Below are positions 16,958 through 26,805 of a stretch of 64,000 nt of DNA, piece after piece (the first letter of the stretch is position 1; every line of letters begins with the position of its first letter). Made by a program: the position numbers and the translations under genes. The notes under the pieces are model-generated. The model worked only from the letters and a program-made list of their open reading frames with translations. It was not told the origin of the DNA and made no database searches. This DNA is from an uncultured Clostridia bacterium (GTDB lineage Bacteria > Bacillota > Clostridia > Monoglobales > Monoglobaceae), in NCBI GenBank assembly GCA_947625905.1, contig CANQQJ010000004.1, positions 1 to 64,000 on the forward strand, in the 5' to 3' direction.

Positions 16958-18814
16958 CTATAAGCGTTCGCCGTGCCAACTGTCAATATGACCCACAACA
17001 CGATATTCTATAGGGTATGTGCTGTGTCCAAGTCCTAATGCTTTTTGTGTATTCGGTGGTAAATCCAACATTGCTTGTTTGTCTGCTCCGGCAAATGAAC
17101 CTTCAGGACCCATACCGCCACAATCTGCAACAACTGCTTTACAGCTTTTTCCTGTATCCGGGCTTCTAACTTCAAGAACCGTGCCGTAACCGCCCGATAG
17201 CTCCGGGCAGTATTTCTGTATTTTGTTTGTATCGTAATATGAACTTTGTTTTATACAAAATTGCGGTACTGCCACATGGCAACCGTCAATATTGCGATAA
17301 TTTATACTCCCCCAACCGCAAATGCCGTTATCATCACCGCTATAACCGTATGTAGTCGCTCGCCATTTCGTTATCCAATCCGAGCAAGTGCCGTCATCGG
17401 AAACTTCTACATCTGCTCTCGCATATCTAAGCACACAATCCCACGGATAATTGTAATAACTTCGGTTAGCGACAATTCCGTTTGACGGGCTGCTTGAATG
17501 AACGATTTTACCGCCGTCCTCTTGAACTAATGCGGCGTGATGAGTTTCATTTAATAAAACATCACCCTTTTTAAGCCCTGAACCATTTGACAAATTAACA
17601 GAACTTGTAACATCTTCAAATCCGTTATCAAGAAAAACTCGTTTCATATTGCCCGTGTATGTTGCACCGCCGGATTTTACCGGTACACCGGCTTGGTCGT
17701 AGGCTGAAATTACAAATGATGAACAATCATAATGCGGACCCCATCGAACATCATTACTGTAGCCGTGGCTGTCATCGTTCGCTATATCCACCGCCCATTC
17801 CACAGCGGAATTTATTACTCCAACCGCAGAGCCTGAGCTTTTTTTACCACTAATTTTTGTTGTATCAACTTCTGTAAAAATTGCTTCGATACATTTAAAT
17901 TTTGTTGTAGCCGAAGTTCCGTCATAATTGTGCGAGCCGCTTACAACTCTATATTGTCCGGCATAATTTTTACTGTTTAAATTAACAATACCCGCTGTAT
18001 TTAAACGTTTTTGAAATATCATCTCAACGTTATATCCGTGAACTGTATCTATATATTCTTCGTTCTGATTTTCTTCAATGAATAATTCCGGGCTGCCTAT
18101 CATACCGCTGTCGGCATTTACATTAAAATGCAAATTATCACCGTCCCAAATCGGGCGGCAATACACTTGTTGAAAATTTACATATACGGAACAGCCGCAT
18201 ACATCGGCATAAGTTTTAATGTTTTCTACAATATTTCCGCTTATTTTAGTCTCGCTGTCATAAATATGGTCGCGCTGAGGCTTGAATACTGCTATAGGCA
18301 ATCCGAGACGGCTTAATAGTTCTTTAAGAATATACTGTGCGCTTGTTCCCTCTGCATAAGTTACTTCGTTCATCATTTCGGGGGAATAATCCACATCATC
18401 AACCGCATATATTGTTGTTATTTTCTCTATTCCGTCATATTTAGTGGAAGTTCGGTCAATGTACCCTTCAAAAATAATTCCGGTATCATCGCTGTAACCC
18501 GCAATACACCGAAAGGTTTTACCTTTTTCAAATTTACGTATTGTATCCTGCGATAGATTATATACTATAAATTTTGCTTCGTTTGCGATTAAATCATCAT
18601 CAAACGGTATTTCAAATTCCATGTCAAAACCTTCGCCGCTTTCGGACGCAAAATTATTTAATATCGCGTAAGGAGTTTGAATAGTACATTTAAATCCGAA
18701 TTGACCGTCAGGCGGTCTTATTTCTTGTTCTGCTTCTATCGCGCTTTTTAAAGCCGCTGCGAGCCGAGACGAAACGCTTGTTTGCTTTGCGTCAGAAACA
18801 CGTTTACTTGTCAT
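16958..18814 (-). CDS. Tail hub (XkdQ-like) fused to NlpC/P60 and RlpA-like domains
   Basis: 618 aa from ATG 18814 (AGGTGG upstream). Residues to about 330 are the XkdQ/gp27-like hub. A peptidase of the NlpC/P60 type follows, with YDCSSFV (Cys) and ETHHAALVQEDG (His). The last 150 residues (WRATTYGYSGDDNGICGWG through VADCGGMGPEG) look like an RlpA/barwin-type double-psi beta-barrel. Two wall-active domains on one hub would help the tail tube pass the thick Gram-positive wall. It overlaps the baseplate-plug gene by 11 bp. Confidence 0.8.
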   Translation of the reverse strand: MTSKRVSDAKQTSVSSRLAAALKSAIEAEQEIRPPDGQFGFKCTIQTPYAILNNFASESGEGFDMEFEIPFDDDLIANEAKFIVYNLSQDTIRKFEKGKTFRCIAGYSDDTGIIFEGYIDRTSTKYDGIEKITTIYAVDDVDYSPEMMNEVTYAEGTSAQYILKELLSRLGLPIAVFKPQRDHIYDSETKISGNIVENIKTYADVCGCSVYVNFQQVYCRPIWDGDNLHFNVNADSGMIGSPELFIEENQNEEYIDTVHGYNVEMIFQKRLNTAGIVNLNSKNYAGQYRVVSGSHNYDGTSATTKFKCIEAIFTEVDTTKISGKKSSGSAVGVINSAVEWAVDIANDDSHGYSNDVRWGPHYDCSSFVISAYDQAGVPVKSGGATYTGNMKRVFLDNGFEDVTSSVNLSNGSGLKKGDVLLNETHHAALVQEDGGKIVHSSSPSNGIVANRSYYNYPWDCVLRYARADVEVSDDGTCSDWITKWRATTYGYSGDDNGICGWGSINYRNIDGCHVAVPQFCIKQSSYYDTNKIQKYCPELSGGYGTVLEVRSPDTGKSCKAVVADCGGMGPEGSFAGADKQAMLDLPPNTQKALGLGHSTYPIEYRVVGHIDSWHGERL

Positions 18815-19136
18815 TTGCACCACCTATATCTAAATATAAAAATACTGTTTTTGAGAAATTATCCCAAGTCACAGTATTTTCATTGCCGCTTAAATCCTTT
18901 GGTATAATTTGAGCGGCGGGGTATTTATTAGGTTGATATTGCTGTTCAAATAGTGGTACTCCGTATACCATCGGCTCTATGCAAATAATGTTGCCGTCTG
19001 AATTTAATAATGTTAATGTAAACAAATCCGCTGTTTCGTTATACCGTATTTCAAACATATATTCATTATTATATATTTTTATTGTAAATCTGTACGGAAT
19101 ACTTTTTTTATCAATCGGTATTACACCTAAATACAT
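18804..19136 (-). CDS. Baseplate plug-like protein (DUF6983-type)
   Basis: 110 aa from ATG 19136, which immediately follows the upstream stop and implies coupled translation. The pattern YLGVIPIDKKSIPYRFTI, then MVYGVPLFEQ, matches small plug proteins encoded between the LysM and hub genes in contractile phages. Assignment rests mainly on position and this pattern. Confidence 0.6.
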   Translation of the reverse strand: MYLGVIPIDKKSIPYRFTIKIYNNEYMFEIRYNETADLFTLTLLNSDGNIICIEPMVYGVPLFEQQYQPNKYPAAQIIPKDLSGNENTVTWDNFSKTVFLYLDIGGANDK

Positions 19137-19137
19137 T

Positions 19138-19986
19138 TTATAGCCACGCTTTCTCCATAAATCCAACAAAAAGCCACTCATAACCTCTTAACGTTGCACC
19201 ATCGCCCAACGTGTCAAAACAAGCTTCATTCGGCGGATATGACGCAACATAAGCGAGCGGGTTTTCATTTGTCCAATAATTAATGACTTCGCGGTTGTTG
19301 GGTGTCAAAGTGTATGTTATTTTTGTTTCTTCGTTTACGGTTTCTTGCACTTGATATATAGTAGGTCGCAGAAGATTTTTAAAAGGTGCGTTGTCGGCAC
19401 AAAGTAAATTCCACAAGTTATCGCCGGTCTGAACTTTGTACCGAATAGCATATAAATTTTCTGCACCGTCAAACGCGACAGCTTGACTGTCAACTAATCC
19501 CCACCATTCTTCAACCAATGATGTACCCGCTTCATACGCTGCTTTTTGTTCTTCGGTTGGCGCACCCGTAACAAAGGTGCGCCGTATATTTGCAACCGGG
19601 TCCGGATATGAATTATTTGCAATGCGAAATTGCTGTAACTCCAACTCTATCTTTGCGCCGCCTACAATAGTATTCGGGTGTGATGTATGAATCGAAGCTA
19701 TTTGAAGATTATCAACATCGTTTCGACCAAGATAATGTACTAAAGCGCCTTTTCGCTTTATTTCTTTTAATTTTGTCAAAACATCATTTGCTTTGACGGT
19801 TGTAAGATTATCACCTTCGCCAATATCGTAATCAACCACTTCACCGGATAAAGAGAGTTTATAAGGCTTATTTTGAATCGTGTCCGTAACATCAATTCCA
19901 TTTTCTACAGAATGTGAGCTTAATTCAACCTCATCGGATAAATCTTCGTCTACAACATGAATATACATATCATTTATGTACGCCAT
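19138..19986 (-). CDS. LysM-containing tail protein (XkdP-like)
   Basis: 282 aa from ATG 19986 (GAGGTGATTTCA upstream). The central segment YKVQTGDNLWNLLC is a LysM motif. Proteins of this type follow the tape measure gene and attach the hub to the tube; LysM can touch peptidoglycan. Confidence 0.82.
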   Translation of the reverse strand: MAYINDMYIHVVDEDLSDEVELSSHSVENGIDVTDTIQNKPYKLSLSGEVVDYDIGEGDNLTTVKANDVLTKLKEIKRKGALVHYLGRNDVDNLQIASIHTSHPNTIVGGAKIELELQQFRIANNSYPDPVANIRRTFVTGAPTEEQKAAYEAGTSLVEEWWGLVDSQAVAFDGAENLYAIRYKVQTGDNLWNLLCADNAPFKNLLRPTIYQVQETVNEETKITYTLTPNNREVINYWTNENPLAYVASYPPNEACFDTLGDGATLRGYEWLFVGFMEKAWL

Positions 19987-20000
19987 TGAAATCACCTCTC

Positions 20001-23000
20001 TTATACAACTTGATAACGCCGCGCTTTCCTTTCCGCGTTCGCTTCAACTTCTTCAAGTGCTTCTATAACCCATTGCATAACTTTTCTTTTAACAGCGCGT
20101 TCATCATTGCCGATACCGCCGTTTATAGTTAAGTTAAGAATCGGATTTATCGTTGTTTCCTCGACTGATGAGGTTGTATGATAATACGTTTCGCTTGCCG
20201 GTACAATGTGTTCTGTGCCATAATTTAGCGAATCGCCAAGAGCGGTAGACAGCATTTCCGCAGTACCTTTGATTTTAGGCAAAACATTTGTCATTCCGAC
20301 TACAACACCTTCACCCGCATATTCGCCGCTTAATGTAGTCACCTTTGACGGTGACGCTATTTTTAGTGAATTATTTATTGTATCAGAAACAGATTTAGCT
20401 ATAGCTTGTGCCGTTGAAATAACAGCCGCTTTTTTGTTGTTTATTCCGCGAATTAATCCGTCCATTATATATTCGCCCGAACTTGTCAAATTAACAGTTG
20501 AAAAAACTGTTTTCATGCTGTTTGCACAAGATTTCATGGTTGTTAATGCCGTTTTGCATTGACGGCTTATAACATTGTTAAATTCGGACATTTTCGTTGT
20601 GACAGTTGTAACAATTGCGGTAAATCCTGTAGTAATAACACTTTTTCCGCTATTAACTGATGTTTGAATAATAAGCACAAAACTTGTCATTGTAGCGGTA
20701 GTAACTGCAATAAGAACTACAAAGCCTGCGCTTGCTCCTGCGGCTACCGTAAGCATTGCCGTACTTGCGGTTATTGCGATTTGAGCTAATCCGGCAACAA
20801 AAACTGCATTTGCCATTTGCATACCGGTTGATATAATCGTTATAAACGTCATCATTGCTATATTCGCAATCGTTGTTAATCCGAATAAAGCTACACTAAC
20901 AATCATCGGTATCGACATCATTGATGTTGTAACAATCATTACTATCATTGTCATATATAATGAAGCACCGATAAACATATTAGAAAATCCGGTTGTTACC
21001 GCTGTCACACTTGCAGACATACCGCTTGTTGTAACTGTCATCAAAGCAATTATAGCTGTTTCGGTAGTTGATAAAAACGTTGTAAAGTCCTGCGATACCT
21101 GATTTATTGCGGTTTGCAATCCGGTAAAGCACTCATTCATGTTTTCGCCGATTGAGGTTTGACAAGCAGCCATAGCTTCGGTTATTTTTACTTTCAAATC
21201 ATTTAAAGCTGTTGATATTTCTGCTGAAACACTCACAATGCTTTCCTTTGCTTTTGTCAAAGCATTTTGAACTTCTGTAGATATTGATTGTGCTTCTTGA
21301 ACAGGATTTTGACCGGCAGAACCTATTCCGTTTGCGTAACTTGTGGTTAAATCCGCTCCCATTACCGATGTAATATCTGTGTTTTTTCCAAACGCATTTG
21401 CAGCGTCAAAGGATACACCGGAAGCTGCGTTATTCGAGGCTCCGGAATTGCTTGTAATACCGGAAGCAAAAGCGTCATCTAAATTACCGCCGTTAAACAT
21501 TGCTGTTAAATCGCCATTTGAAAGAGCGTCCGCCGCTTGATTTGAAGTATCTGACGCCGCAGCTGTTACTGTAGGTTCCCCCGCCGTTATTCCGGCAGCG
21601 TAACTATCTGTAGCTTTTGTTCCCGCTGTTTCAGCAAGGTCGGGTAATCCGCTGCTACCTTCTTCAAAGCCGTCAACAAGTTTTTCACCGCTGGTTTTTC
21701 CTGCTTCTTCGCTTTTTATTCCTAAAAAGTCTCCTATCTTACCGAAAAATCCCGATATTTTTTCCCAAACAAATTTTATAGCATTGCCTATAGCGTTAAT
21801 AGCGTTTCGTACAGTTTCACATTTGTTATAAAGTATAACAAAAACAGCAACGACCGCCAATATTGCAATAACTATCCAAGTTAAAGGACACGCTAAAAAT
21901 GCGGCGTTTAACCCCCATTGAGCCGCTGTTTCTGCCGCTGTCGCGCTTGTCGTAGCTAAAGTTGCTCCGGTTGTTGCTGCCTTTATCGACGCCGATACAA
22001 GCTCTACCGCGTTCATTACCCCTTGTGCTATTGCCATTGCAGTTGTAGCAGTTTTATATAAAATAATACCCGCAACTACAGCACCCAAAATAGGTAGTAA
22101 TACGTCCATATTATTTGCCATAACACCAAAAACACTGTTAGCAACCGAGGCAACAACGGCGATAACAGGCATTATTGCACCTACAACAGTTGATACCGCT
22201 CCGGCAACACTTGAAACAATAGATGTAACGCTATCAACGATACCGCTAAAAGATGTCATCAAACTATCAAATGTTTCCGTCGGCATTGGCTGACCGGTAA
22301 TAACTTCATATAGTCCGCTAATTGCACTCATTCCGACATCTTTTAATGTTTGTATTATTACATCTTTGTTTGATATAATAGCGTTTTTAATACCATTGAC
22401 TAATCCAAGTCCACCGCTTACAAGTAAATTACCAACATTTAATAATGTTGATTGAATTTTAGGCAAAAGATTACCCGCAAAGGTTTTAACTGATGACACA
22501 AGATTATTTACGCATTGGTCTAAATTGTCGCCACCGCTTGTAAGTGCTGCAAGGAAATTACCCCACGAGGCTTTCATTGCGTTAAGAGAACCGGTAATAG
22601 TTTTTTCAGCCTCATCTTGAGTTGTTCCGGTTATACCCATTTCATTTTGAACTGTATGTATAGCCTCTACAACATCGGCGTATGAATTTATACTGTAATT
22701 TGCAACTTCACCGTGAGCGGCTTTTATTTTGTTTGCGTCTGCAAGCAACCTTTCCATTTCTGATTTTGTACCGCCATAACCGAGTTTAAGGTTGTCGAGC
22801 ATGGTATAATTTTGTTTTGCAAACCCTTGATAAGCATATTGAATAGACGCCATATCCGTACCCATTTTATTGGCATTATCGGACATATCAATAATTGCTT
22901 TATCCGCTACGGCTGCCGCCTTTTCTGTATCGCCGCCTAAACTTGAAATAAGTGACGCAGAAAAACTTGTAACTGTGTCCATATATTCATTTGCCGATAA

Positions 23001-23954
23001 ACCGCTTGTTTTATAGGCGTCATTTGCATTTTTGAAAACTGTATTTTGAGCCGTCATTAGGCTGTCATATTTTGATGTTATTTCATTAACGGACTTATTA
23101 TTTGTTTTCGCATATTCTTCAATTGACTGTCCGCCCGCTCCGAACAGCGTTTCAACACCACCTACAAATTGTTCATAATCCGCATAAGCCTTTACTGCAC
23201 CGGTTGTTAGCGCGGTTATTCCCGCTCCTGCGGCAACTGCGCCTTTTGAAGCTACCGATTTTAGCTTACTTCCTACTGAACCCACTCCGTCTGATACTTT
23301 TGAAAAATCCGTATCTGCTGCATTTTTAAGATTTTTAGCAAAATTAGCTGCTGCGGTTGCTCCGCTTTTTAACAATGACGGTAAAGATTTAATACCATTT
23401 GTTAATTTCACAACCGACACTTTACCTATATTTTTAAAGGCTGTTAAAAATCCTTTAGCCCCGGTCTGTCCTTGGGTCAAAACATTTTTAATGCCTGTTA
23501 TATTCGATTTTAATGTTGTTAATTTTGTTGCTGCCACTTGTTTAAGAGCCGCACCCGTAGCTACGGCTGTCATTCTTATACTGAGCAGCTTATCATTTAT
23601 TGCGCTAAACGCACTTGACGGCTTAAAATTATTAAACTGCGATATTGCAGAATTAATACTTGTGACTGCTTTAGGTATTTTTGCCGACTGATTATATGCG
23701 TTTTGTAAGTTATTTGCCCATACCTGTGTGTTTTGGCTTGCACTTGTAATAGAATTTTGAACACCGCTTACACTCGTAGCCGCTGTTTGGGCTTGTGTTG
23801 CTACGGTCGAAAACGGTTTTGCAACATTGGCGGCGGTGGTTGCACACGCCGCTGATTTTTGATTAATGTTTGATAGTTGAGAATCCACCTTGCTTAATCC
23901 GCCGGTATTAACTTCATAACTAACTTCAACAACATCTTTACGAATAACAGCCAT
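20001..23954 (-). CDS. Tail tape measure protein
   Basis: 1317 aa from ATG 23954 (GAGGTGATTGCAC upstream). It has a long helical N-terminus rich in Ala/Ser/Thr/Gln, the TP901-type core around YEQFVGGVETLFGAGGQSIEE, several hydrophobic blocks in the second third, and a central Ser/Ala-rich stretch. As the longest late gene it sets tail length and is threaded through the tube. It lies directly after the chaperone pair. Confidence 0.93.
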   Translation of the reverse strand: MAVIRKDVVEVSYEVNTGGLSKVDSQLSNINQKSAACATTAANVAKPFSTVATQAQTAATSVSGVQNSITSASQNTQVWANNLQNAYNQSAKIPKAVTSINSAISQFNNFKPSSAFSAINDKLLSIRMTAVATGAALKQVAATKLTTLKSNITGIKNVLTQGQTGAKGFLTAFKNIGKVSVVKLTNGIKSLPSLLKSGATAAANFAKNLKNAADTDFSKVSDGVGSVGSKLKSVASKGAVAAGAGITALTTGAVKAYADYEQFVGGVETLFGAGGQSIEEYAKTNNKSVNEITSKYDSLMTAQNTVFKNANDAYKTSGLSANEYMDTVTSFSASLISSLGGDTEKAAAVADKAIIDMSDNANKMGTDMASIQYAYQGFAKQNYTMLDNLKLGYGGTKSEMERLLADANKIKAAHGEVANYSINSYADVVEAIHTVQNEMGITGTTQDEAEKTITGSLNAMKASWGNFLAALTSGGDNLDQCVNNLVSSVKTFAGNLLPKIQSTLLNVGNLLVSGGLGLVNGIKNAIISNKDVIIQTLKDVGMSAISGLYEVITGQPMPTETFDSLMTSFSGIVDSVTSIVSSVAGAVSTVVGAIMPVIAVVASVANSVFGVMANNMDVLLPILGAVVAGIILYKTATTAMAIAQGVMNAVELVSASIKAATTGATLATTSATAAETAAQWGLNAAFLACPLTWIVIAILAVVAVFVILYNKCETVRNAINAIGNAIKFVWEKISGFFGKIGDFLGIKSEEAGKTSGEKLVDGFEEGSSGLPDLAETAGTKATDSYAAGITAGEPTVTAAASDTSNQAADALSNGDLTAMFNGGNLDDAFASGITSNSGASNNAASGVSFDAANAFGKNTDITSVMGADLTTSYANGIGSAGQNPVQEAQSISTEVQNALTKAKESIVSVSAEISTALNDLKVKITEAMAACQTSIGENMNECFTGLQTAINQVSQDFTTFLSTTETAIIALMTVTTSGMSASVTAVTTGFSNMFIGASLYMTMIVMIVTTSMMSIPMIVSVALFGLTTIANIAMMTFITIISTGMQMANAVFVAGLAQIAITASTAMLTVAAGASAGFVVLIAVTTATMTSFVLIIQTSVNSGKSVITTGFTAIVTTVTTKMSEFNNVISRQCKTALTTMKSCANSMKTVFSTVNLTSSGEYIMDGLIRGINNKKAAVISTAQAIAKSVSDTINNSLKIASPSKVTTLSGEYAGEGVVVGMTNVLPKIKGTAEMLSTALGDSLNYGTEHIVPASETYYHTTSSVEETTINPILNLTINGGIGNDERAVKRKVMQWVIEALEEVEANAERKARRYQVV

Positions 23955-23960
23955 GTGCAA

Positions 23961-24158
23961 TCACCTCTTTCTTCTTTTGCCACCTTTGTTTATTTCTTTT
24001 TTTATCTTTGCTCTGACAATATCCACAGCGATATTTGCTTTGGAAATTTGTTGTGGCGTCATACGGTTAAAAACAATATCGTAATTTTCACCGATAAAAT
24101 CACCGTCAGCACTTACGCATAATCCCCACAACCCCCAGTTGTTTAAAACATCTCGTTT
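23961..24158 (-). CDS. Tail assembly chaperone, C-terminal part reached by frameshift
   Basis: About 65 codons in the +1/-2 frame relative to the upstream chaperone frame. The open frame extends back to 24221, but the only possible start there is a TTG with no ribosome binding site. The candidate slip is at the first frame's stop, GCT-TAA-A; skipping one T leads to AAA CGA GAT. This recalls the +1 site of phage SPP1 (CCC-TAA-A). It is helical and basic at the end (KGGKRRKR). Confidence 0.6.
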   Translation of the reverse strand, partial: KRDVLNNWGLWGLCVSADGDFIGENYDIVFNRMTPQQISKANIAVDIVRAKIKKEINKGGKRRKR

Positions 24159-24450
24159 AAGCTGTTGTTTTGTCTTTCTTGTCTCGAAACTTGCCGCCCA
24201 TGACGTCACGACCAAACGCAATAACCTCGTTTAACTCATCAATCGTTTCAAAGTCATCAACAGTAAGTCCGGGCGGTGAAACAATAACATTATCCAGCAC
24301 ATACTTGTTGTACTTCATTGCCGAAGGTGTTGAAGTGCCGTCAATATATGTATTGTCCTGTGCTTCAAGCGCGGCAGACATACCATTAAACTGAGCCACA
24401 TATTCCTTTCCGTTAATTTTTTTAGTTACTGTATAAGTTTTTGCAGCCAT
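24157..24450 (-). CDS. Tail assembly chaperone, N-terminal frame
   Basis: 97 aa (MAAKTYTVTKKINGKEYVAQFNG) between tail tube and tape measure, where gpG/gpGT-type chaperones are found. The frame ends in a Lys-rich, slippery segment (FRDKKDKTTA-stop). The short and the frameshifted long form together would coat the tape measure during tail assembly. Confidence 0.75.
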   Translation of the reverse strand: MAAKTYTVTKKINGKEYVAQFNGMSAALEAQDNTYIDGTSTPSAMKYNKYVLDNVIVSPPGLTVDDFETIDELNEVIAFGRDVMGGKFRDKKDKTTA

Positions 24451-24518
24451 ATTTATCCTCCTGAAATATAAAAATTTTAAAGAGCGCCGTTAAAGCGCTC
24501 TTTTTAACTGATTGCATT

Positions 24519-24920
24519 TTACGCCGTTGCCTTAACATCATAGTCAAGCACATAAAACTCAAATTCCATATCTTCTGCCGAAGCGCCGCGTGACATTTCG
24601 GGATAGGATTTAAGCATTGCCTTTGTACCACCGAACTTTTCGGCGAGTGCTGTATTTGTTACCCAAAGTGGGAAAGGCTCCTTTCTGTTTTTAAGCCCAA
24701 GCAAAAATGCCTTTTGTGGGCAAGTAGGCTGAACAACGATTGTTACAACACCAATGTCATTATTAATTTTATTTACAACAACATCGCCCTGCGCACCAAC
24801 CGAAGGTTCGGTTATATCCTCTTCTTTTTCGCCCGATACCATATCTTCACCAAGACCGGTAATATTGGTATTGTCAACTGTTATAATACAGTCTTTAGCG
24901 TCATAATTTGTAACTGCCAT
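24519..24920 (-). CDS. Tail tube protein (DUF3277-type)
   Basis: 133 aa directly downstream of the sheath gene. The opening YDAKDCIITVDNTNITGL and the following beta-rich body fit the DUF3277/KTGP family of tube proteins in sheath-bearing phages. Confidence 0.8.
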   Translation of the reverse strand: MAVTNYDAKDCIITVDNTNITGLGEDMVSGEKEEDITEPSVGAQGDVVVNKINNDIGVVTIVVQPTCPQKAFLLGLKNRKEPFPLWVTNTALAEKFGGTKAMLKSYPEMSRGASAEDMEFEFYVLDYDVKATA

Positions 24921-24940
24921 AATTTAACTATCCCCCTATC

Positions 24941-25957
24941 TTAAAATGTTATTTCGCCTTTGGTTACCACTTCATGAATTGCTCCCGCAAGAGCAAAGCT
25001 AAAGCGTCCAAGTATGTACTTTCGCACAACGCGGTCATTTTCATCGGTTTCTTCGCGAAGCGCATAATTTACCGAGTAATCCGGTGAACCGTCTGTTTTG
25101 GTTGAAATCATCGCGTCATCTTTTCCGTCGCGCCATACTTCACGCAAAACAGTTTCGCACACATTTTCAAGCTGAACTATTCCGCCGTCCGTATACGCAA
25201 CCTTTTTCAATCTGTTTAACAGCTTTTGAGTGCGGTATTCTATCTGTTGAAGAATATAGTCTTTGCTGTCAATAATATCCAGATATTCACCACCAAGCAC
25301 TTTACCCTCGCTTGTAACGTTATCGCCCGCTTTTGTAACAAAAGTAACGCCGCCTTTTTCATGAACATCTTGAATAATATCATCACTTTCTGGCGTAAGA
25401 CCTTTAACGATAATATTTTTGTAAGTGAATGAACCGGGGTCATAAGTTGCCGTCGCTCCGACAAGAGCCGCAACGGGCAAACCGCCGCTTTTTGGTGCGC
25501 TATTAAAGAATACAAAGCTCCGTTCAATACCCTCGGTTGTTACTTCGGTCAGTTCCGTTTCGGGTTCAACGCTGAAAAATCCGATTTTACCGTCAAGAGC
25601 CTCAACAATCGGTATAAGCTCTTTAAGTTCCTCGGTCGTATTCATGTTATTTTTGGTAAAGAGAATTTGACGCCACGGGCGATATGTATTTTTGTTAAAT
25701 CCAAGCCAATCCGAAGCGTCAAGTGTTGTTGCCTCGACCGCGATTGTCGGCGGGTCCTCTTGCATAAAAATAAGCTGCGCGGTTTTATACGTGCAGCTTT
25801 CCTTATCAAACCCGGCTTTTGTGACATCTTCAAGCTCCGAGCAAAGAGTATAAGAAATATCTGCTTCAGCCCCATAATCAAGCAAAAGCGGTAGCCCAAA
25901 GCCCAAGCGTCCGACCGGCTTAGATAAAGTTAATTTAACTGTTACATCACTTGCCAT
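24941..25957 (-). CDS. Contractile tail sheath protein (DUF3383-type)
   Basis: 338 aa. Features of the DUF3383 sheath family are visible: a beta-rich start, WRQILFTKNNM, AALVGATATYDPGSFTYK and VTFVTKAGDNVTSEGKVLGGEYLDII, followed by a C-terminal beta strand for neighbour docking. It establishes that the phage has a contractile tail. Confidence 0.88.
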   Translation of the reverse strand: MASDVTVKLTLSKPVGRLGFGLPLLLDYGAEADISYTLCSELEDVTKAGFDKESCTYKTAQLIFMQEDPPTIAVEATTLDASDWLGFNKNTYRPWRQILFTKNNMNTTEELKELIPIVEALDGKIGFFSVEPETELTEVTTEGIERSFVFFNSAPKSGGLPVAALVGATATYDPGSFTYKNIIVKGLTPESDDIIQDVHEKGGVTFVTKAGDNVTSEGKVLGGEYLDIIDSKDYILQQIEYRTQKLLNRLKKVAYTDGGIVQLENVCETVLREVWRDGKDDAMISTKTDGSPDYSVNYALREETDENDRVVRKYILGRFSFALAGAIHEVVTKGEITF

Positions 25958-25960
25958 TTT

Positions 25961-26458
25961 TTAACCTCCATTAATTTCATTTTTATCGACCAATTTAAGA
26001 ACAACATCGTCTGTATATTCATTGTTAATTGGCAGTTCGCTCATTGTGTAGAACTCGACATCAAATCCGTGTCGATATTCGTACTCAATCGTAATTAAGT
26101 TGTCACGATTGTTTATGTTTCCGACAGAATAAACAACAATTTTCTTGGTTCGCAAATATCTGCGTCCGATATTGTCAAAATATTCCCGCGCTCTAAGCGC
26201 ATAGCTTAAAGCCTCGTCCACATCGTCTGACTGTATTGTAAAACTCCATTTCTGAATTAAAGGTTGCCTTTGTATGCCGTCCTCATATTCGCCCCATGTT
26301 CCTTTGTTTTCATTTGAAATACTTGTAATCGTATACGAACAATAAGGATATTTAGGTGGTGTACTCGTTTGGTTGCTTCGCACAACCGGAATCATTAAAT
26401 GATTGCGCAAGCCGAAAACGATATTTTTTCTGAACTCGCTTAAATCAATCAAATGCAC
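25961..26458 (-). CDS. Tail terminator/neck protein (LIC_12616-like)
   Basis: 165 aa. The pattern VRSNQTSTPPKYPYCSYTITS followed by a strand-rich core is typical of tail-terminator proteins in contractile phages. A GTG start at 26458 is assumed; it overlaps the previous gene by 14 bp. Position just before the sheath supports the role. Confidence 0.68.
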   Translation of the reverse strand: MHLIDLSEFRKNIVFGLRNHLMIPVVRSNQTSTPPKYPYCSYTITSISNENKGTWGEYEDGIQRQPLIQKWSFTIQSDDVDEALSYALRAREYFDNIGRRYLRTKKIVVYSVGNINNRDNLITIEYEYRHGFDVEFYTMSELPINNEYTDDVVLKLVDKNEINGG

Positions 26459-26804
26459 TCACCCACTTTAAAACATAATTAAAAACGCCGGTAAATTCGG
26501 CGTTATCTTTTCCTTCTTCTTCCTCGATTTTGTATTTATTACTATCAAAAATAACATAAGCGTTCATTAACGGCTTTGGTATTTCCGACAACATATGTAA
26601 GTGTTTATCTCTCGCGGTAAGCGTGCTGTTTTCGCGATAAATCTTACTTTCTTTAAATCCGATAATTGCTCCAGTCAGTTTGACTTCTGTTGCCTCACCT
26701 TTTACAAAATCACCTTTATCATCATAATAGCCGTCATCAACTGTAACCAACGTAAATTCACGACTGTACTTTTTTATTAAACGAGAAAAATTAAAATATG
26801 CCAT
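26445..26804 (-). CDS. Head closure / neck protein
   Basis: 119 aa from ATG 26804 with GAGGTAGTTAAT upstream. Small, strand-rich, containing YYDDKGDFVKGEA; it lies in the usual stopper position between the connector and terminator genes. The role is inferred from order. Confidence 0.55.
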   Translation of the reverse strand: MAYFNFSRLIKKYSREFTLVTVDDGYYDDKGDFVKGEATEVKLTGAIIGFKESKIYRENSTLTARDKHLHMLSEIPKPLMNAYVIFDSNKYKIEEEEGKDNAEFTGVFNYVLKWVSAFD

Positions 26805-26805
26805 A

